Part shown: positions 47,566 through 57,028 of the stretch, piece after piece
Numbering within the stretch: position 1 is the first letter of the stretch
Layout: the number at the start of each line of letters is the position of its first letter
Source: Rickettsia sp. MEAM1 (Bemisia tabaci)
GTDB lineage: Bacteria; Pseudomonadota; Alphaproteobacteria; Rickettsiales; Rickettsiaceae
Length of the DNA: 64,000 nucleotides
Direction of reading: 5' to 3'
Assembly (NCBI RefSeq): GCF_002285905.1
Contig: NZ_CP016305.1
Coordinates: forward strand, 620,001-684,000
Made by a program: the position numbers and the translations under genes
Notes under the pieces: model-generated
Databases searched by the model: none
The model's input: only the letters and a program-made list of their open reading frames with translations
Told to the model about the DNA's origin: nothing

Positions 47566-48804
47566 TTAATTAGAAACTTTTACTGCATTTAATTTATTAT
47601 ATAGTTTGTAAATAGACTGTTCAGCATCGTTAATTTTTCTATTAACTACTTTCAATAATTTTTTTGAAGGCTCTTCAGTTATTTGTGCAGCAGAGCTTAT
47701 TTGTTCTGCTAAATTTTTAAGAGATTCTTGTATTTCTATAAAGGATCTTCTAAATTGCTCTTTAATCGTAGTAGATGATTCTTCAAGCTCTTTTATTTTT
47801 AAACATAAATTTTCTAAAAGCTGCTCTATCTTAGCTTGCATTAAGTTTAATTTTTGCTTTTCTTTTTCACTAAGATAACTTAATGTTTCTTGCATTTTTG
47901 CTTGAATTCTTACCTTTGTAGTACGATCAAGTTCTGAAGCAAGCCCAACCTTACTCATCAAGAATATTATCCATTTGTGGACATCAAAATGATACCATTT
48001 TGCACCATTACGATAGTCTGAAGGGAAAGCATGATGATAGTTATGCCAGTTTTCCCCAAGTAAAAATAAAGCCATCCACCAAATATCTCCAGCAGTTCCT
48101 TTATAATATTTTTTACTACCGACAAAGTGACATAAAGAATTTACACAAAAAGTTGCTTGTTGTTGCAAGAATCTACCAAGCCCCATAAATAAAAATCCCA
48201 TATATGCCGAATGTAGAGTGCCACCGACTAGGTAACCTATAATTAATGGTACAGCTATATTCATAAAGGCTGCTATCTGCCAATAATATCTTAGCTGCCA
48301 CTTTAATAAATTATTTTTACCAAGTTTAACCCAAGTAATACGATCGATAGATTTATAGCTGCCTTGCCCAACTAACATCCAACCTATATGAGACCAAATA
48401 AAACCTAAAACCCTATTTTCAAATTTTAAAGGACTATGCGGATCTTGATCTGTATCTGTTTTAGCATGGTGTTTATAGTGGTTTGAAGCCCAAGATAAAG
48501 CAGGACCTTGCAAAGTTCCAGCAGATAGTACAACTAAAACAAACTCAGCATATTTATTTATCTTATAAGAATGATGAGACCATAATCTATGCAATCCAAT
48601 TCCAACCGTAATATTATTAACATAATAACTGCTAATCAGAAAAATAATTTCAGTCCAACCTATTCCATAATTGGATACATATTTAACTAAAAGCGATATC
48701 AGGATAACAGGATAAATTATTAGTGCAAAAAATGCAGGCTTATTTATTTTACTTAGCATAAAGTTTAACCGATTTTTAATTGTAACAATGAACCTAACTA
48801 GCAT
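47566..48804 (-). CDS. acyl-CoA/fatty-acid desaturase with a C-terminal coiled coil
   Basis: 412 aa membrane di-iron desaturase. The three histidine boxes are HRLWSH, NHYKHH and ENWHNYHH, with four membrane helices between. The desaturase core ends near residue 300; the last ~110 residues are a charged, heptad-like extension (LSEKEKQKLNLMQAKIEQLL) not found in typical delta-9 desaturases. The start could also be Met16 (MLSKINKPAFF). It would introduce a cis double bond in acyl chains and adjust membrane fluidity. Electron donor unknown. Confidence 0.82.
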   Translation of the reverse strand: MLVRFIVTIKNRLNFMLSKINKPAFFALIIYPVILISLLVKYVSNYGIGWTEIIFLISSYYVNNITVGIGLHRLWSHHSYKINKYAEFVLVVLSAGTLQGPALSWASNHYKHHAKTDTDQDPHSPLKFENRVLGFIWSHIGWMLVGQGSYKSIDRITWVKLGKNNLLKWQLRYYWQIAAFMNIAVPLIIGYLVGGTLHSAYMGFLFMGLGRFLQQQATFCVNSLCHFVGSKKYYKGTAGDIWWMALFLLGENWHNYHHAFPSDYRNGAKWYHFDVHKWIIFLMSKVGLASELDRTTKVRIQAKMQETLSYLSEKEKQKLNLMQAKIEQLLENLCLKIKELEESSTTIKEQFRRSFIEIQESLKNLAEQISSAAQITEEPSKKLLKVVNRKINDAEQSIYKLYNKLNAVKVSN

Positions 48805-48863
48805 CGATAAGAAATATTAACACAATTACTACACAAATACAAAGAAATTTTTAATTGTTATTA

Positions 48864-49370
48864 TTAAGTATCTGATTCTACTATATCTTTATTAAGTGAA
48901 TAACCAATAAAACGAACTGTTTTAATAATTGGACTATCTTTTCCTAAAGCATCTCTAATTCTATTTATATGCACATCAATCAGACGCTGGTTAAAACTTT
49001 CGTCATCTTCCCATAAATATCGCATTATTTCTCGGCGTGAATATACACTATCAGGTGATTGAAGAAAAAGTCGCAGAATTTTAAATTCTGTAGGACCTAA
49101 ACGAATAGTTTCCTTGCCCTTATAAACCCTTTCAGCATTTAAATCAATGCTTATATTTTTAAATTTGATAATATTATCCTGTAAAATTGTTTTAGAGCGT
49201 CTCAATAAGTTTTTCAGAAAATGGATGATCTGATCAGATAAAAAAGGTTTATAGAAAAATGATATCAAATCATCGATATCCATTAAATTTAACTGTTTAG
49301 TTGAGGACAGAAAAATTATCGGGGTATTAGAAAGCTTATCAATTTTTCTAATATTAGATACAGTAACCAT
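48864..49370 (-). CDS. OmpR/PhoB-type response regulator, start uncertain
   Basis: From the ATG at 49370 the protein has 168 aa: the end of a receiver domain (FFYKPFLSDQIIHFLKNLL) and a complete winged-helix domain (RLGPTEFKILRLFLQSPDSV, then RREIMRYLWEDD, RLIDVHINRIRDAL). The same frame is open for 64 more codons upstream, to 49562, and encodes a plausible receiver start (NLLIIEEENKKSINISLC), but contains no ATG, GTG or TTG. ATT or ATA initiation, or a lost start codon, is possible. The usual phospho-Asp position reads AIIVTNAEL, with no Asp. Confidence 0.75.
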   Translation of the reverse strand: MVTVSNIRKIDKLSNTPIIFLSSTKQLNLMDIDDLISFFYKPFLSDQIIHFLKNLLRRSKTILQDNIIKFKNISIDLNAERVYKGKETIRLGPTEFKILRLFLQSPDSVYSRREIMRYLWEDDESFNQRLIDVHINRIRDALGKDSPIIKTVRFIGYSLNKDIVESDT

Positions 49371-49698
49371 AGGATTTTCCTGTAGTTCTGCATTAGTAAC
49401 TATGATAGCAAGGGGTTCATGGAAGAAATAATTTAATATTTTTTCTATGTTTATAATCCTTGTTATATTAAAGCCTGCTCTTTCTATATCGTTACATAAA
49501 GAAATATTAATGCTTTTTTTATTTTCTTCTTCTATAATTAGTAAGTTGTGGTAAGAGTTTGTCTAACACTAAATTAACCTCTGTTAATATTTAGTAAATA
49601 ATTGAAAATTATTGTTAATAATCTTCAGATTTACTAGGGATTATAGCAAACTTTTTTTAAAAATAAACAAAGAAATAATAATTTTTTAAAAATAATAC

Positions 49699-49727
49699 TT
49701 GAATTTAATAGTTTCAGTTGCTATAAA
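49699..49727 (+). promoter_or_regulatory. promoter of the rpsF-rpsR-rplI operon
   Basis: TTGAAT (49699-49704), 17-bp spacer, TATAAA (49722-49727), 40 bp before the rpsF ATG. The rest of 49563-49766 is AT-rich with no gene. Confidence 0.55.
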
Positions 49728-49766
49728 TAGCTTTATTTTAAAGTTTTTGTTGGGATTCTTATAATT

Positions 49767-50129
49767 ATGAGTTTTTACGAGTCAGTTTTTATTGTGCGTC
49801 AAGACGTATCATTAAATGATATAGATAAAATTGTTGATGATTTTAGTAAAATCATTAAAGATAATAACGGTGCTATTGTAAAAAAAGAATACTGGGGATT
49901 AAGAGCTTTAGCTTATAAAATCGGTAATCACAAAAAAGGACATTATTACCTTTTAGGTCTTGATACTACTCCAGCTGTAAAGCAAGAGCTAGAAAGAAAA
50001 ATGAAACTTAATGAAAATATCATAAGATTTCTTACACAGAAAGTAGATTCAATTAGTAATGAGCCTTCACCGATATTAAAAAATCAAAGTACAGAAAATA
50101 CTCCAGTAATTGATGTAACGGCTAATTAA
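49767..50129 (+). CDS. rpsF: 30S ribosomal protein S6
   Basis: 120 aa. Typical [15 protein letters not shown] start, [20 protein letters not shown] and [20 protein letters not shown], with a variable C-terminal tail. First gene of the conserved S6-S18-L9 operon. Confidence 0.95.
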   Translation: MSFYESVFIVRQDVSLNDIDKIVDDFSKIIKDNNGAIVKKEYWGLRALAYKIGNHKKGHYYLLGLDTTPAVKQELERKMKLNENIIRFLTQKVDSISNEPSPILKNQSTENTPVIDVTAN

Positions 50130-50167
50130 AATAATCAAATCTAAATTTGCAGGAATTAAGGTAAAGA

Positions 50168-50452
50168 ATGTCGAAAAATAATACTAGTGAAACAACAACC
50201 CGAAAACCAATGAAAAGAGCTTCTAAAAAAGTGTTCTTTAGAAGACGTAAAGGTTGTCCTCTTTCCGTGTCTAATGCACCAGTTATTGATTATAAAAATC
50301 CAGAGCTTTTAATAAAATTTGTTTCTGAAGGCGGTAGAATGCTACCAAGTAGAATCACAAATGTTTGTGCAAAAAAACAAAGAAAGCTAAATAATGCTAT
50401 TAAAATTGCAAGAATTTTAGCATTGTTACCTTTTGTATTTCAAGCTAAGTAA
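50168..50452 (+). CDS. rpsR: 30S ribosomal protein S18
   Basis: 94 aa. [34 protein letters not shown] and [20 protein letters not shown] define it; it packs against S6 on the platform. An AAGGTAAAG ribosome site precedes the ATG. Confidence 0.95.
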   Translation: MSKNNTSETTTRKPMKRASKKVFFRRRKGCPLSVSNAPVIDYKNPELLIKFVSEGGRMLPSRITNVCAKKQRKLNNAIKIARILALLPFVFQAK

Positions 50453-50467
50453 AGGATGTATAATACC

Positions 50468-50989
50468 ATGGAAGTTATTTTAATTAAACCGGTAAGAAAA
50501 TTAGGTAAGATAGGGGAAATACATAAAGTAGCCGACGGATTTGGTCGTAATTATCTTTTACCACAAAAATTAGCTATTAGAGCTACTGAGCTTAATAAAG
50601 ATTTAATTGTTAAGCAGAAGCATGAATTAGAAGAAAAAGATAAACAAGTAAAAGAAGAAATAACAAAAATTAATGATCTTATTAAAGATCAAAAATTAAT
50701 TTTTGTTCGTCAGACCTCAGATGATGGTAAATTATTTGGTTCAGTAAATAATAAGGAAATAGCCGAAAAATTATCTCAAGCTGTATCTTACCCTATTTCT
50801 CATTTAAATATAATTCTTGATACTCAAATCAAATCTACAGGGATTTACAAGGTTGAAGTAAGATTACATGCTGAGCTTAGCACAGATGTTACAGTAATTG
50901 TTGCAAGATCAGAATCAGAAGTACAAGACTATTTACGTGAACAAAAAACTGAAGAATCTACAACAGAGCCTTTAGCTGAGTCAGCATAA
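50468..50989 (+). CDS. rplI: 50S ribosomal protein L9
   Basis: 173 aa from the ATG at 50468, which matches the universal MEVILI start; an earlier in-frame ATG at 50456 adds only four residues. The N-terminal domain has [20 protein letters not shown]; a central helix and the C-terminal domain with [11 protein letters not shown] follow. An acidic tail ends the protein. Confidence 0.95.
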   Translation: MEVILIKPVRKLGKIGEIHKVADGFGRNYLLPQKLAIRATELNKDLIVKQKHELEEKDKQVKEEITKINDLIKDQKLIFVRQTSDDGKLFGSVNNKEIAEKLSQAVSYPISHLNIILDTQIKSTGIYKVEVRLHAELSTDVTVIVARSESEVQDYLREQKTEESTTEPLAESA

Positions 50990-51689
50990 GACTAGCTTTA
51001 TCATTTTACAATTTGATTTGTCTTTATCCAAATGCTTTATTTATCCCGCAACTTAATTACGGGATAGATAAGATAATAATCACTAAACATCTATCTTAGT
51101 TAATGCATAATTAGTACTTATTATATGCAAAGAAGTAAGTATTGCTTGTGTGGACTAGTTTCCTATATTACCTTATAACGGCATTTCCTACATCGAAAAA
51201 CGTGATCGGTGTCATCTAGTTGCTTGTCTTATAGTACCGGACAGTTTTAAAAAAGTGTTATATTTTATTCAGGTGTAGGTGACCTTTACAATTCCCGCTT
51301 AAGGCTTGCTTGCGTGGATCATTTTCCTTTGTCATCCCGTGATTTATTCCATAGTACCGGACAATTTTCACCCTATGTCATTCCCGCATAGGCACAGTAG
51401 TGTCCAGATAAAATTGGAGTATTATTAAAACCGTCATTGCGAGCGGTCGTAGACCGCGTGGCAATCCAGAAAAATAGTAAAAAATAACTAATTTTAGCAT
51501 TTTTTTACTTCCTTGCTTCGTCAATTACTTCGTAATTTCCTCAGCTCAGACGGAAAAAATGATCCACGCAGGCAAAGCTTCCGCGGGAATGACCTAGAAT
51601 AAAAACTATCCGATACTATTCATCACCATAGGCGGGTCCTGAAATTTGGCTTACCAAATCTTGAAATATCAAGGATATACAAATTATCT
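50990..51689. repeat. 700-bp repeat-rich spacer after rplI
   Basis: Contains a TATCCCGCAACTTAATTACGGGATA hairpin near 51042-51066 (possible rplI terminator), GTCATTGCGAGCGG and CATTCCCGC repeat pieces, and two TAGTACCGGACA(A/G)TTTT motifs (about 51234 and 51354) with an inverted-like TGTCCAGATAAAATTGG near 51391. These may be ends of another degraded IS. The last ~50 bp hold a partial copy of the dispersed repeat seen at 52591. No gene is visible. Confidence 0.55.
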
Positions 51690-52826
51690 TTATTCATATG
51701 CGTTTGCAATAGGTCTATTTTCATAAATTCTTTTTGTCTGCAATACTATTTCTCCGATTTTTTTCTGCAAAATCTCTATAGGAGGTAATTCTGTCCAATA
51801 TTGTGCAACGTGAATGCCGCTTGCCGACATTTCTAACAATTCTACTTGTGCGTCAGATTTTTCAGAACATAATATAATACCTATTGGAGGCTTTTCATTT
51901 TCAAAACATTCGTTCTTTTTTAGCCAATTTAAATATAGCTCCATTTGACCTTTATACTCTGCTTTAAATTTTCCTGTTTTTAACTCAATCGCTACTAATC
52001 TTTCTAGCTTTCTATTGAAAAATAATAAATCTAAATAGAAATGTTCATTATCTATAGTCATACGCTTTTGTCTTGCTACAAATGAAAAGCCGGTACCTAG
52101 TTCTAAAATAAATTGTTCAATACGCTGTAATATTGCATTTTTCATAATGTTCATCTGGAAGTTCTAAAAAATCAAGTATGTAAGGGCCTTTAAGAATTAA
52201 ATCAGGCTCTAACCTAGAATCTGTTTTAAATAATGATATTACTTGCTCTTCAGATCTATTAGATAACTTCGTTCTTTCATATAACATTTTATCAATATTA
52301 CTACGTAACTGTCTAACGCTCCAATTTTCTTGTATAGACATATAGGCATAAAAATCTTTCTGATTCTGTTCTTTTAGAGGTAATAACTCTATTATATGAC
52401 TCCAACTTAATTGGTACGACAGTGTCGCACTAATTTGTTGTTCTTTAAAAGATTGATAAAATTGATTCATGCGAATTAGAGCTGTACGAGAAAAGCCTTG
52501 CCCATATAATGAAGAAAGACCTTTAGCCAAAGTCTTAATAACCTCCTGTCCGTATTCCGCTCTTGTACTTTTAAGAACCTCTATGCCAGTATACCGCAGA
52601 TATTTTAAGATTTGGAAGTTAAATAAGCGGTGAGCCTGCGGAGCGTACAAATAGTACGTGAGCAAATGCGAATCCCAAAATTTGGCTTACCAAATCTTGA
52701 AATATCAAAGGTATATAACATTGTCATTTCAGCGTTAGCTTTAATGGCAACTCTCACTTTAGCATTATTAATAAGAACGCTAATATCATTTATTAGTTCA
52801 TTAGTATTTGTTGTTATTTCACTCAT
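51690..52826 (-). pseudogene. DUF1016/YhcG-type PDDEXK nuclease, broken
   Basis: Three frames make up one gene. The N-terminal 38 codons (52826-52712) begin MSEITTNTNELINDISVLIN. A 127-bp dispersed repeat interrupts it. The middle part (52590-52144) includes SWSHIIELLPL, ENWSVRQLRSNID and DLILKGPYILDFLELPDEHY, the DUF1016 core. A one-base loss in an A run near 52144 then shifts the frame into the nuclease domain (ILELGTGFSFVARQKRMTID, then YLDLLFFNRKLERLVAIELK with the D...ExK active site). DUF1016 proteins are linked to restriction-like or transposon-associated nuclease activity. Confidence 0.85.
52591..52717 (-). repeat. dispersed repeat inserted in the DUF1016 gene
   Basis: Reads TACCGCAGATATTTTAAG at one edge and CTTGAAATATCAAAGGTATA at the other, with AAATAAGCGGTGAG inside. 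It corresponds to the 8147-8408 unit with about 110 bp deleted internally. It shifts the reading frame of the host gene. Confidence 0.75.
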
Positions 52827-52948
52827 GGATTTTTCTATATATTATGTTTTACTACTTTTAGTATATTTTTATAGAATTTTCAACACTAAAAGTTTTATTT
52901 TAACTTTAAAAAATAAAATTTGATTTTTTAGAATTAAGCCTATATTTT

Positions 52949-53513
52949 AATGTCCCCCTTCGGGGATCAAAAATCCCTCGCCTTTAGGCTAAGGGAAGAT
53001 ATAATGAAATTGCTTTAGCAATGAATTTATATCAAGAAATATGAGAAGTTATAGAAAGAATAGTCATAGTCAGTATGATTTAAAAGTGCATCTTATATGG
53101 ATACCAAAATATAGGAAGAGACTATTGATAGGCAAAGTATCGGAAAGGACTAGAGATTTACTGAGGCAGATTTGTATGGAACATGAAGTACATATAATTT
53201 CAGGGAAAATATCATGTGATCACGTACATATGTTTATCTCATATAAGCCGCAAATATCTCTTAGCAAGTTAGTACAGTATTTAAAAGGCATTAGCTCAAG
53301 AATTTTATTGCAAGAATTTACTCATTTACGAAAACAATTTTGGGGCAATCATTTGTGGGCTAGGGGCTATATGGCAGTCAGTTCAGGTAATATAACTGAT
53401 GAAATGATACAGCACTATATTGATGAACAGGAAGGTGAACCTGTGAATGATGATCGATTTCTAATCGATTCCACTTTATAACCCCTCAGCTTATAGCTGA
53501 GGGTTGTTTAGTT
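52949..53513 (+). mobile_element. IS200/IS605-like element joined to recA
   Basis: About 565 bp, complete, with left-end CCCCCTTCGGGG and right-end CCCTCAGCTTATAGCTGAGGG hairpins. The right end abuts a recA codon directly. The left side is the region upstream of the DUF1016 gene, not the recA 5' part, so a deletion or rearrangement accompanies it. Confidence 0.92.
53041..53481 (+). CDS. tnpA: IS200-like Y1 transposase TnpA
   Basis: 146 aa, intact. Single-strand 'peel and paste' transposase: HUH motif in CDHVHMF (about residues 60-66), catalytic Tyr in [23 protein letters not shown] and [17 protein letters not shown] are typical of the IS200 branch. No tnpB accompanies it. Confidence 0.93.
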   Translation: MRSYRKNSHSQYDLKVHLIWIPKYRKRLLIGKVSERTRDLLRQICMEHEVHIISGKISCDHVHMFISYKPQISLSKLVQYLKGISSRILLQEFTHLRKQFWGNHLWARGYMAVSSGNITDEMIQHYIDEQEGEPVNDDRFLIDSTL

Positions 53514-54146
53514 CGCTCCGGCGGTATTGATATGATAATAATAGATAGTGTTGCCGCTCTAGTACCAAAATCAGAGATTGAAGGCGAGATGGGCGATGCA
53601 CAAATGGCTTCTCAAGCAAGATTAATGAGTCAGGCTTTACATAAACTTACTGCCTCAATTAATCGTACTAACTGTATTACTGTTTTCATCAACCAAATTA
53701 GAATGAAAATAGGTGTAATGTTTGGTAGTCCTGAAACTACAACCGGCGGTAATGCTTTAAAATTCTATGCTTCAGTTAGAATAGATATCAGAAGAATAGG
53801 TTCTATTAAGGATAAAGAAGAAGTAATAGGCAGCCAAACCAAAGTAAAAGTAGTAAAAAATAAAGTATCACCTCCATTTAAAACAGCAGATTTTGACATA
53901 ATGTATGGCTCAGGTATCTCAAAAGAAGGTGAAATAATCGACCTTGGAGTGAAGCTTGACATAATAGAAAAATCCAGCTCTTGGTTTTCTTATAATAGCG
54001 TACGTATCGGTCAAGGGCGTGAAAATGTTAAACAATATTTGAAAGATAATCCACAAATCTCTAATGAAATTGAGAAGCTTGTACGAGAAAAATCATCTAA
54101 AGTCAATAATATAAATTTTGAACAAGAGGAGGAAGTAAATGATTGA
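53514..54146 (+). pseudogene. recA: recA lacking its 5' third
   Basis: Codons begin directly at the IS200 end with [20 protein letters not shown], matching about residue 134 onward of E. coli RecA (ARSGAVDVIVVDSVAAL). Walker B, loop L2 ([19 protein letters not shown]) and the C-terminal domain are present in one frame to the stop. The missing part includes the N-terminal oligomerisation helix and Walker A, so ATP binding and filament formation are impossible. The first internal ATG is at 53532. The stop overlaps the fabG start by 8 bp, and transcription of fabG may now depend on read-through from IS200. Confidence 0.92.
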
Positions 54147-54864
54147 TTTAAGCGGTCAAACAGCATTAATTACCGGAGCTTCGGGGGGTATAGGAGGTGC
54201 TATTGCAAGGCAGCTTCATAAGCTTGGAAGTCATGTAATTATAAGCGGGAGTAATGAGGAGAAATTAAAAACTCTTGGCAATGATTTAAAAGATAATTAC
54301 ACTATTAAAGTCTGTAATCTTACAAATACTGAAGAATGCGGCAATTTAGTAGCTCAAATAGAAAAATTAGATATTTTAGTCTGTAATGCCGGTATTACCA
54401 AAGATACGCTAGCAATAAGAATGAAAAATGAAGATTTTGACCAAGTTATTGATATTAATTTAAAAGCAAATTTCATCTTAAATCGTGAAGCAATAAAAAA
54501 GATGATGACTAATAGATACGGACGCATCATTAACATAGCCTCAATAGTAGGAGTTTCAGGAAATCCTGGGCAAGCGAATTACTGTGCTTCTAAAGCAGGT
54601 TTAATCGGTATGACAAAGTCGCTTGCTTATGAAGTTGCAACCAGAGGAATTACAGTTAATGCAGTAGCTCCAGGTTTTATTAAATCTGATATGACTGATA
54701 AGTTAAATGATGAACAAAAAGAAGCTATAACACGAAAAATCCCAAAAGGAACATATGGTATGCCTGAAGATATAGCAAATGCGGTTGCATTCTTAGCAAG
54801 CAATCAATCGTCATATATTACTGGTCAAACCCTACATGTAAATGGTGGAATGTTAATGGTATAA
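54139..54864 (+). CDS. fabG: 3-oxoacyl-ACP reductase FabG
   Basis: 241 aa short-chain dehydrogenase, reducing 3-ketoacyl-ACP with NADPH in fatty-acid synthesis. NADP-binding TGASGGIG at 12-19, NAG motif CNAGIT, catalytic Ser-Tyr-Lys in [21 protein letters not shown]. Followed by acpP and fabF. Confidence 0.95.
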   Translation: MIDLSGQTALITGASGGIGGAIARQLHKLGSHVIISGSNEEKLKTLGNDLKDNYTIKVCNLTNTEECGNLVAQIEKLDILVCNAGITKDTLAIRMKNEDFDQVIDINLKANFILNREAIKKMMTNRYGRIINIASIVGVSGNPGQANYCASKAGLIGMTKSLAYEVATRGITVNAVAPGFIKSDMTDKLNDEQKEAITRKIPKGTYGMPEDIANAVAFLASNQSSYITGQTLHVNGGMLMV

Positions 54865-55016
54865 AATTTTATGCTGGCATAAAACAATTTTTTGTGCTAG
54901 AAGTTCTTTTAAAACTAAAATAGCTATGAATAATAAATATTCATAATATTTTAAAATATTAAACGTATGTTTAAAATATACAAACTAATAAAAAATGATT
55001 TATGGAGTTCAAAATT

Positions 55017-55262
55017 ATGAGTAAAGTGGATAATATCGAGCAGAAAGTTATCAAAATTATTGCTGATAATCAAGGGAAAAAAATTGAAGAAATCAGCGTG
55101 GACTCGCGATTTGCAGAAGATTTAGGAGTAGATAGCCTATCTACAGTAGAAATAATGATGGAAATAGAGAAAGAATTTGGTGTTGATGTTCCTGATGAAG
55201 AAGCAACTAAGATAAAAAAAGTAGCAGATGTTGTTAACTATATAAAAGAACATAAATCTTAA
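55017..55262 (+). CDS. acpP: acyl carrier protein
   Basis: 81 aa from the ATG at 55017 (MSKVDNIEQKVIKIIADNQG); the earlier ATG at 55002 adds five atypical residues. The phosphopantetheine site is Ser40 in EDLGVDSLSTVEI. Carries the growing acyl chain for FabG and FabF encoded on either side. Confidence 0.95.
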   Translation: MSKVDNIEQKVIKIIADNQGKKIEEISVDSRFAEDLGVDSLSTVEIMMEIEKEFGVDVPDEEATKIKKVADVVNYIKEHKS

Positions 55263-55315
55263 TCTGTGTCAAATTAAGACCTAATAAAAAATAATTAAGG
55301 ATGTTAAATCAAACC

Positions 55316-56581
55316 ATGAATAAAAGAGTAGTTATTACTGGTCTTGGGCTGATTACCCCAATTGGGCTTAACGTTAAGTCATCTTGGGATAATATAGTCC
55401 AAGGAGTAAGCGGTATAAAAACTATTACAGCATTTGACACTTCCAAACTTGCATGCAAAATTGCAGGGCTATTAAACCATTCTGAAGAGAATGGCTTCAA
55501 ACTTGAAAATTTTACGAAAACTGAAGATGTAAATAGATTGAGTAAAATGGATAAATTTATCCATTATGGCGTTGCAGCTGCAACTGAAGCAATTGAAGAT
55601 AGTGGATGGTTACCAGAGGATCAAAAATCACGTGACAGAACTGGTTTAATATTAGGTTCAGGAATTGGCGGTCTTAAAATGATTGAAGATACTTCAGTAA
55701 AGCTTCATCAAGAAAATAATGGTAAAGTTAGCCCGTTCTTTATTCCAGCTTCCTTAATTAATCTTTTATCAGGTCTTGTTTCAATAAAATATGGCTTTAG
55801 TGGTCCAAACCAAGCTGCAGTAACGGCTTGCTCTACTGGAGCACATGCTATAGGCGATGCTATGCGTATGATAAAGCATGGCTATGCTGATGTTATGATC
55901 GCAGGCGGTGCGGAAGCACCGGTAACACCTGTTGGAGTTGCAGGTTTTGTAGCAGCAAGAGCCTTATGTACTAAATATAATGATGACCCTGAAAAAGCAT
56001 CGAGACCTTGGGATAAGGATCGAGGTGGTTTTGTTATGGGCGAAGGAGCTGGCGTTGTAGTTTTAGAAGAATACGAACATGCTGTACGTCGTGGTGCTAA
56101 AATTTATGGTGAAGTCGTAGGATATGCCTCTACGGGTGATGCGTATCATATGACAGCTCCGCATCCTGAGGGAAGAGGAGCTTATCGAGCAATGCATGAA
56201 GCACTGCAAGATGCTGGTATAACCCCTGATGCGATTGGCTATATTAACGCACATGGTACTTCTACTGATATAGGAGATGCAATCGAATTAAATGCAGTTC
56301 AGAGATTATTTTTAGAAGCTAACCCTAAAGTTTTAATGTCTTCTACTAAATCTTCAATAGGGCATTTGCTTGGTGCTGCCGGAAGTGTTGAATTTATCTT
56401 TGGTACACTTGCAATTAGAGATCAGATTGCACCACCTACCCTAAATTTAGAAAACCCAATGGACGAAGTTAAGTTAGACTTAGTTGCACTTAAAGCTAAA
56501 GAGGCTAAAATAAACTACGTACTTTCCAATTCTTTTGGCTTTGGCGGCACTAACACTAGTTTAATAATTAAAAAGATTTAA
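55316..56581 (+). CDS. fabF: beta-ketoacyl-ACP synthase II FabF
   Basis: 421 aa from MNKRVVITGLGLITPIG; the start at 55316 is preferred over 55301 because it begins the conserved domain. Catalytic Cys172 in VTACSTGAHA, and the His pair in NAHGTSTD and SSIGHLLGAAG. Condenses malonyl-ACP with acyl-ACP. Confidence 0.95.
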   Translation: MNKRVVITGLGLITPIGLNVKSSWDNIVQGVSGIKTITAFDTSKLACKIAGLLNHSEENGFKLENFTKTEDVNRLSKMDKFIHYGVAAATEAIEDSGWLPEDQKSRDRTGLILGSGIGGLKMIEDTSVKLHQENNGKVSPFFIPASLINLLSGLVSIKYGFSGPNQAAVTACSTGAHAIGDAMRMIKHGYADVMIAGGAEAPVTPVGVAGFVAARALCTKYNDDPEKASRPWDKDRGGFVMGEGAGVVVLEEYEHAVRRGAKIYGEVVGYASTGDAYHMTAPHPEGRGAYRAMHEALQDAGITPDAIGYINAHGTSTDIGDAIELNAVQRLFLEANPKVLMSSTKSSIGHLLGAAGSVEFIFGTLAIRDQIAPPTLNLENPMDEVKLDLVALKAKEAKINYVLSNSFGFGGTNTSLIIKKI

Positions 56582-57028
56582 CATCATTGCAAGACGAGTC
56601 TTGTTATATGGAGCGGTTTTTTCTGTCATTGCGAGAAGGAACTGAAAGTTTCGACGAAGCAATCTCAGGAGTCACTATGTCATCTAGTTGCTTGGGAAAA
56701 TGATCCACACAACAATACAGCCACGGGAGGCATTGTTGCGTGTATCAGTTTTTCCGTCATTGTGACGAAATTACGAGGTAATTGACGAAGCAAGGAAGTA
56801 TAAAAAATACTAACTTATAGCATTTTTTATTATTTTTTCTGGATTGCCACGCTCATTTCATTCGCTCGCAATGACTAATTGGTACCCACGCAACAATACA
56901 CTTTCGCAGGGATAACATATGAGCATCCAATGACATTAACGTATTCATAGAATCCAAAGAAACAACTTACGCTTATTATATTTATTTACTGGATCTATAA
57001 TTCCCAAGCCACGATCTAACATACTCTT
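56582..57028. repeat. 447-bp repeat-rich spacer
   Basis: A short AAGACGAGTCTT hairpin after fabF, then GTCATTGCGAG ... GACGAAGCAATCTCAGG, GTAATTGACGAAGCAAGGAAG, an AT hairpin with ATACTAACTTATAGCATTTTTT, and CTCGCAATGACTAA, which close a long imperfect palindrome (about 56624-56876). No gene is visible. Confidence 0.65.

Noticed and set aside
53486-53510. The CCCTCAGC...GCTGAGGG hairpin as an ordinary terminator
   Set aside because: The same hairpin ends every IS200-like copy and fragment here, so it is the transposon end; termination may be a side effect.
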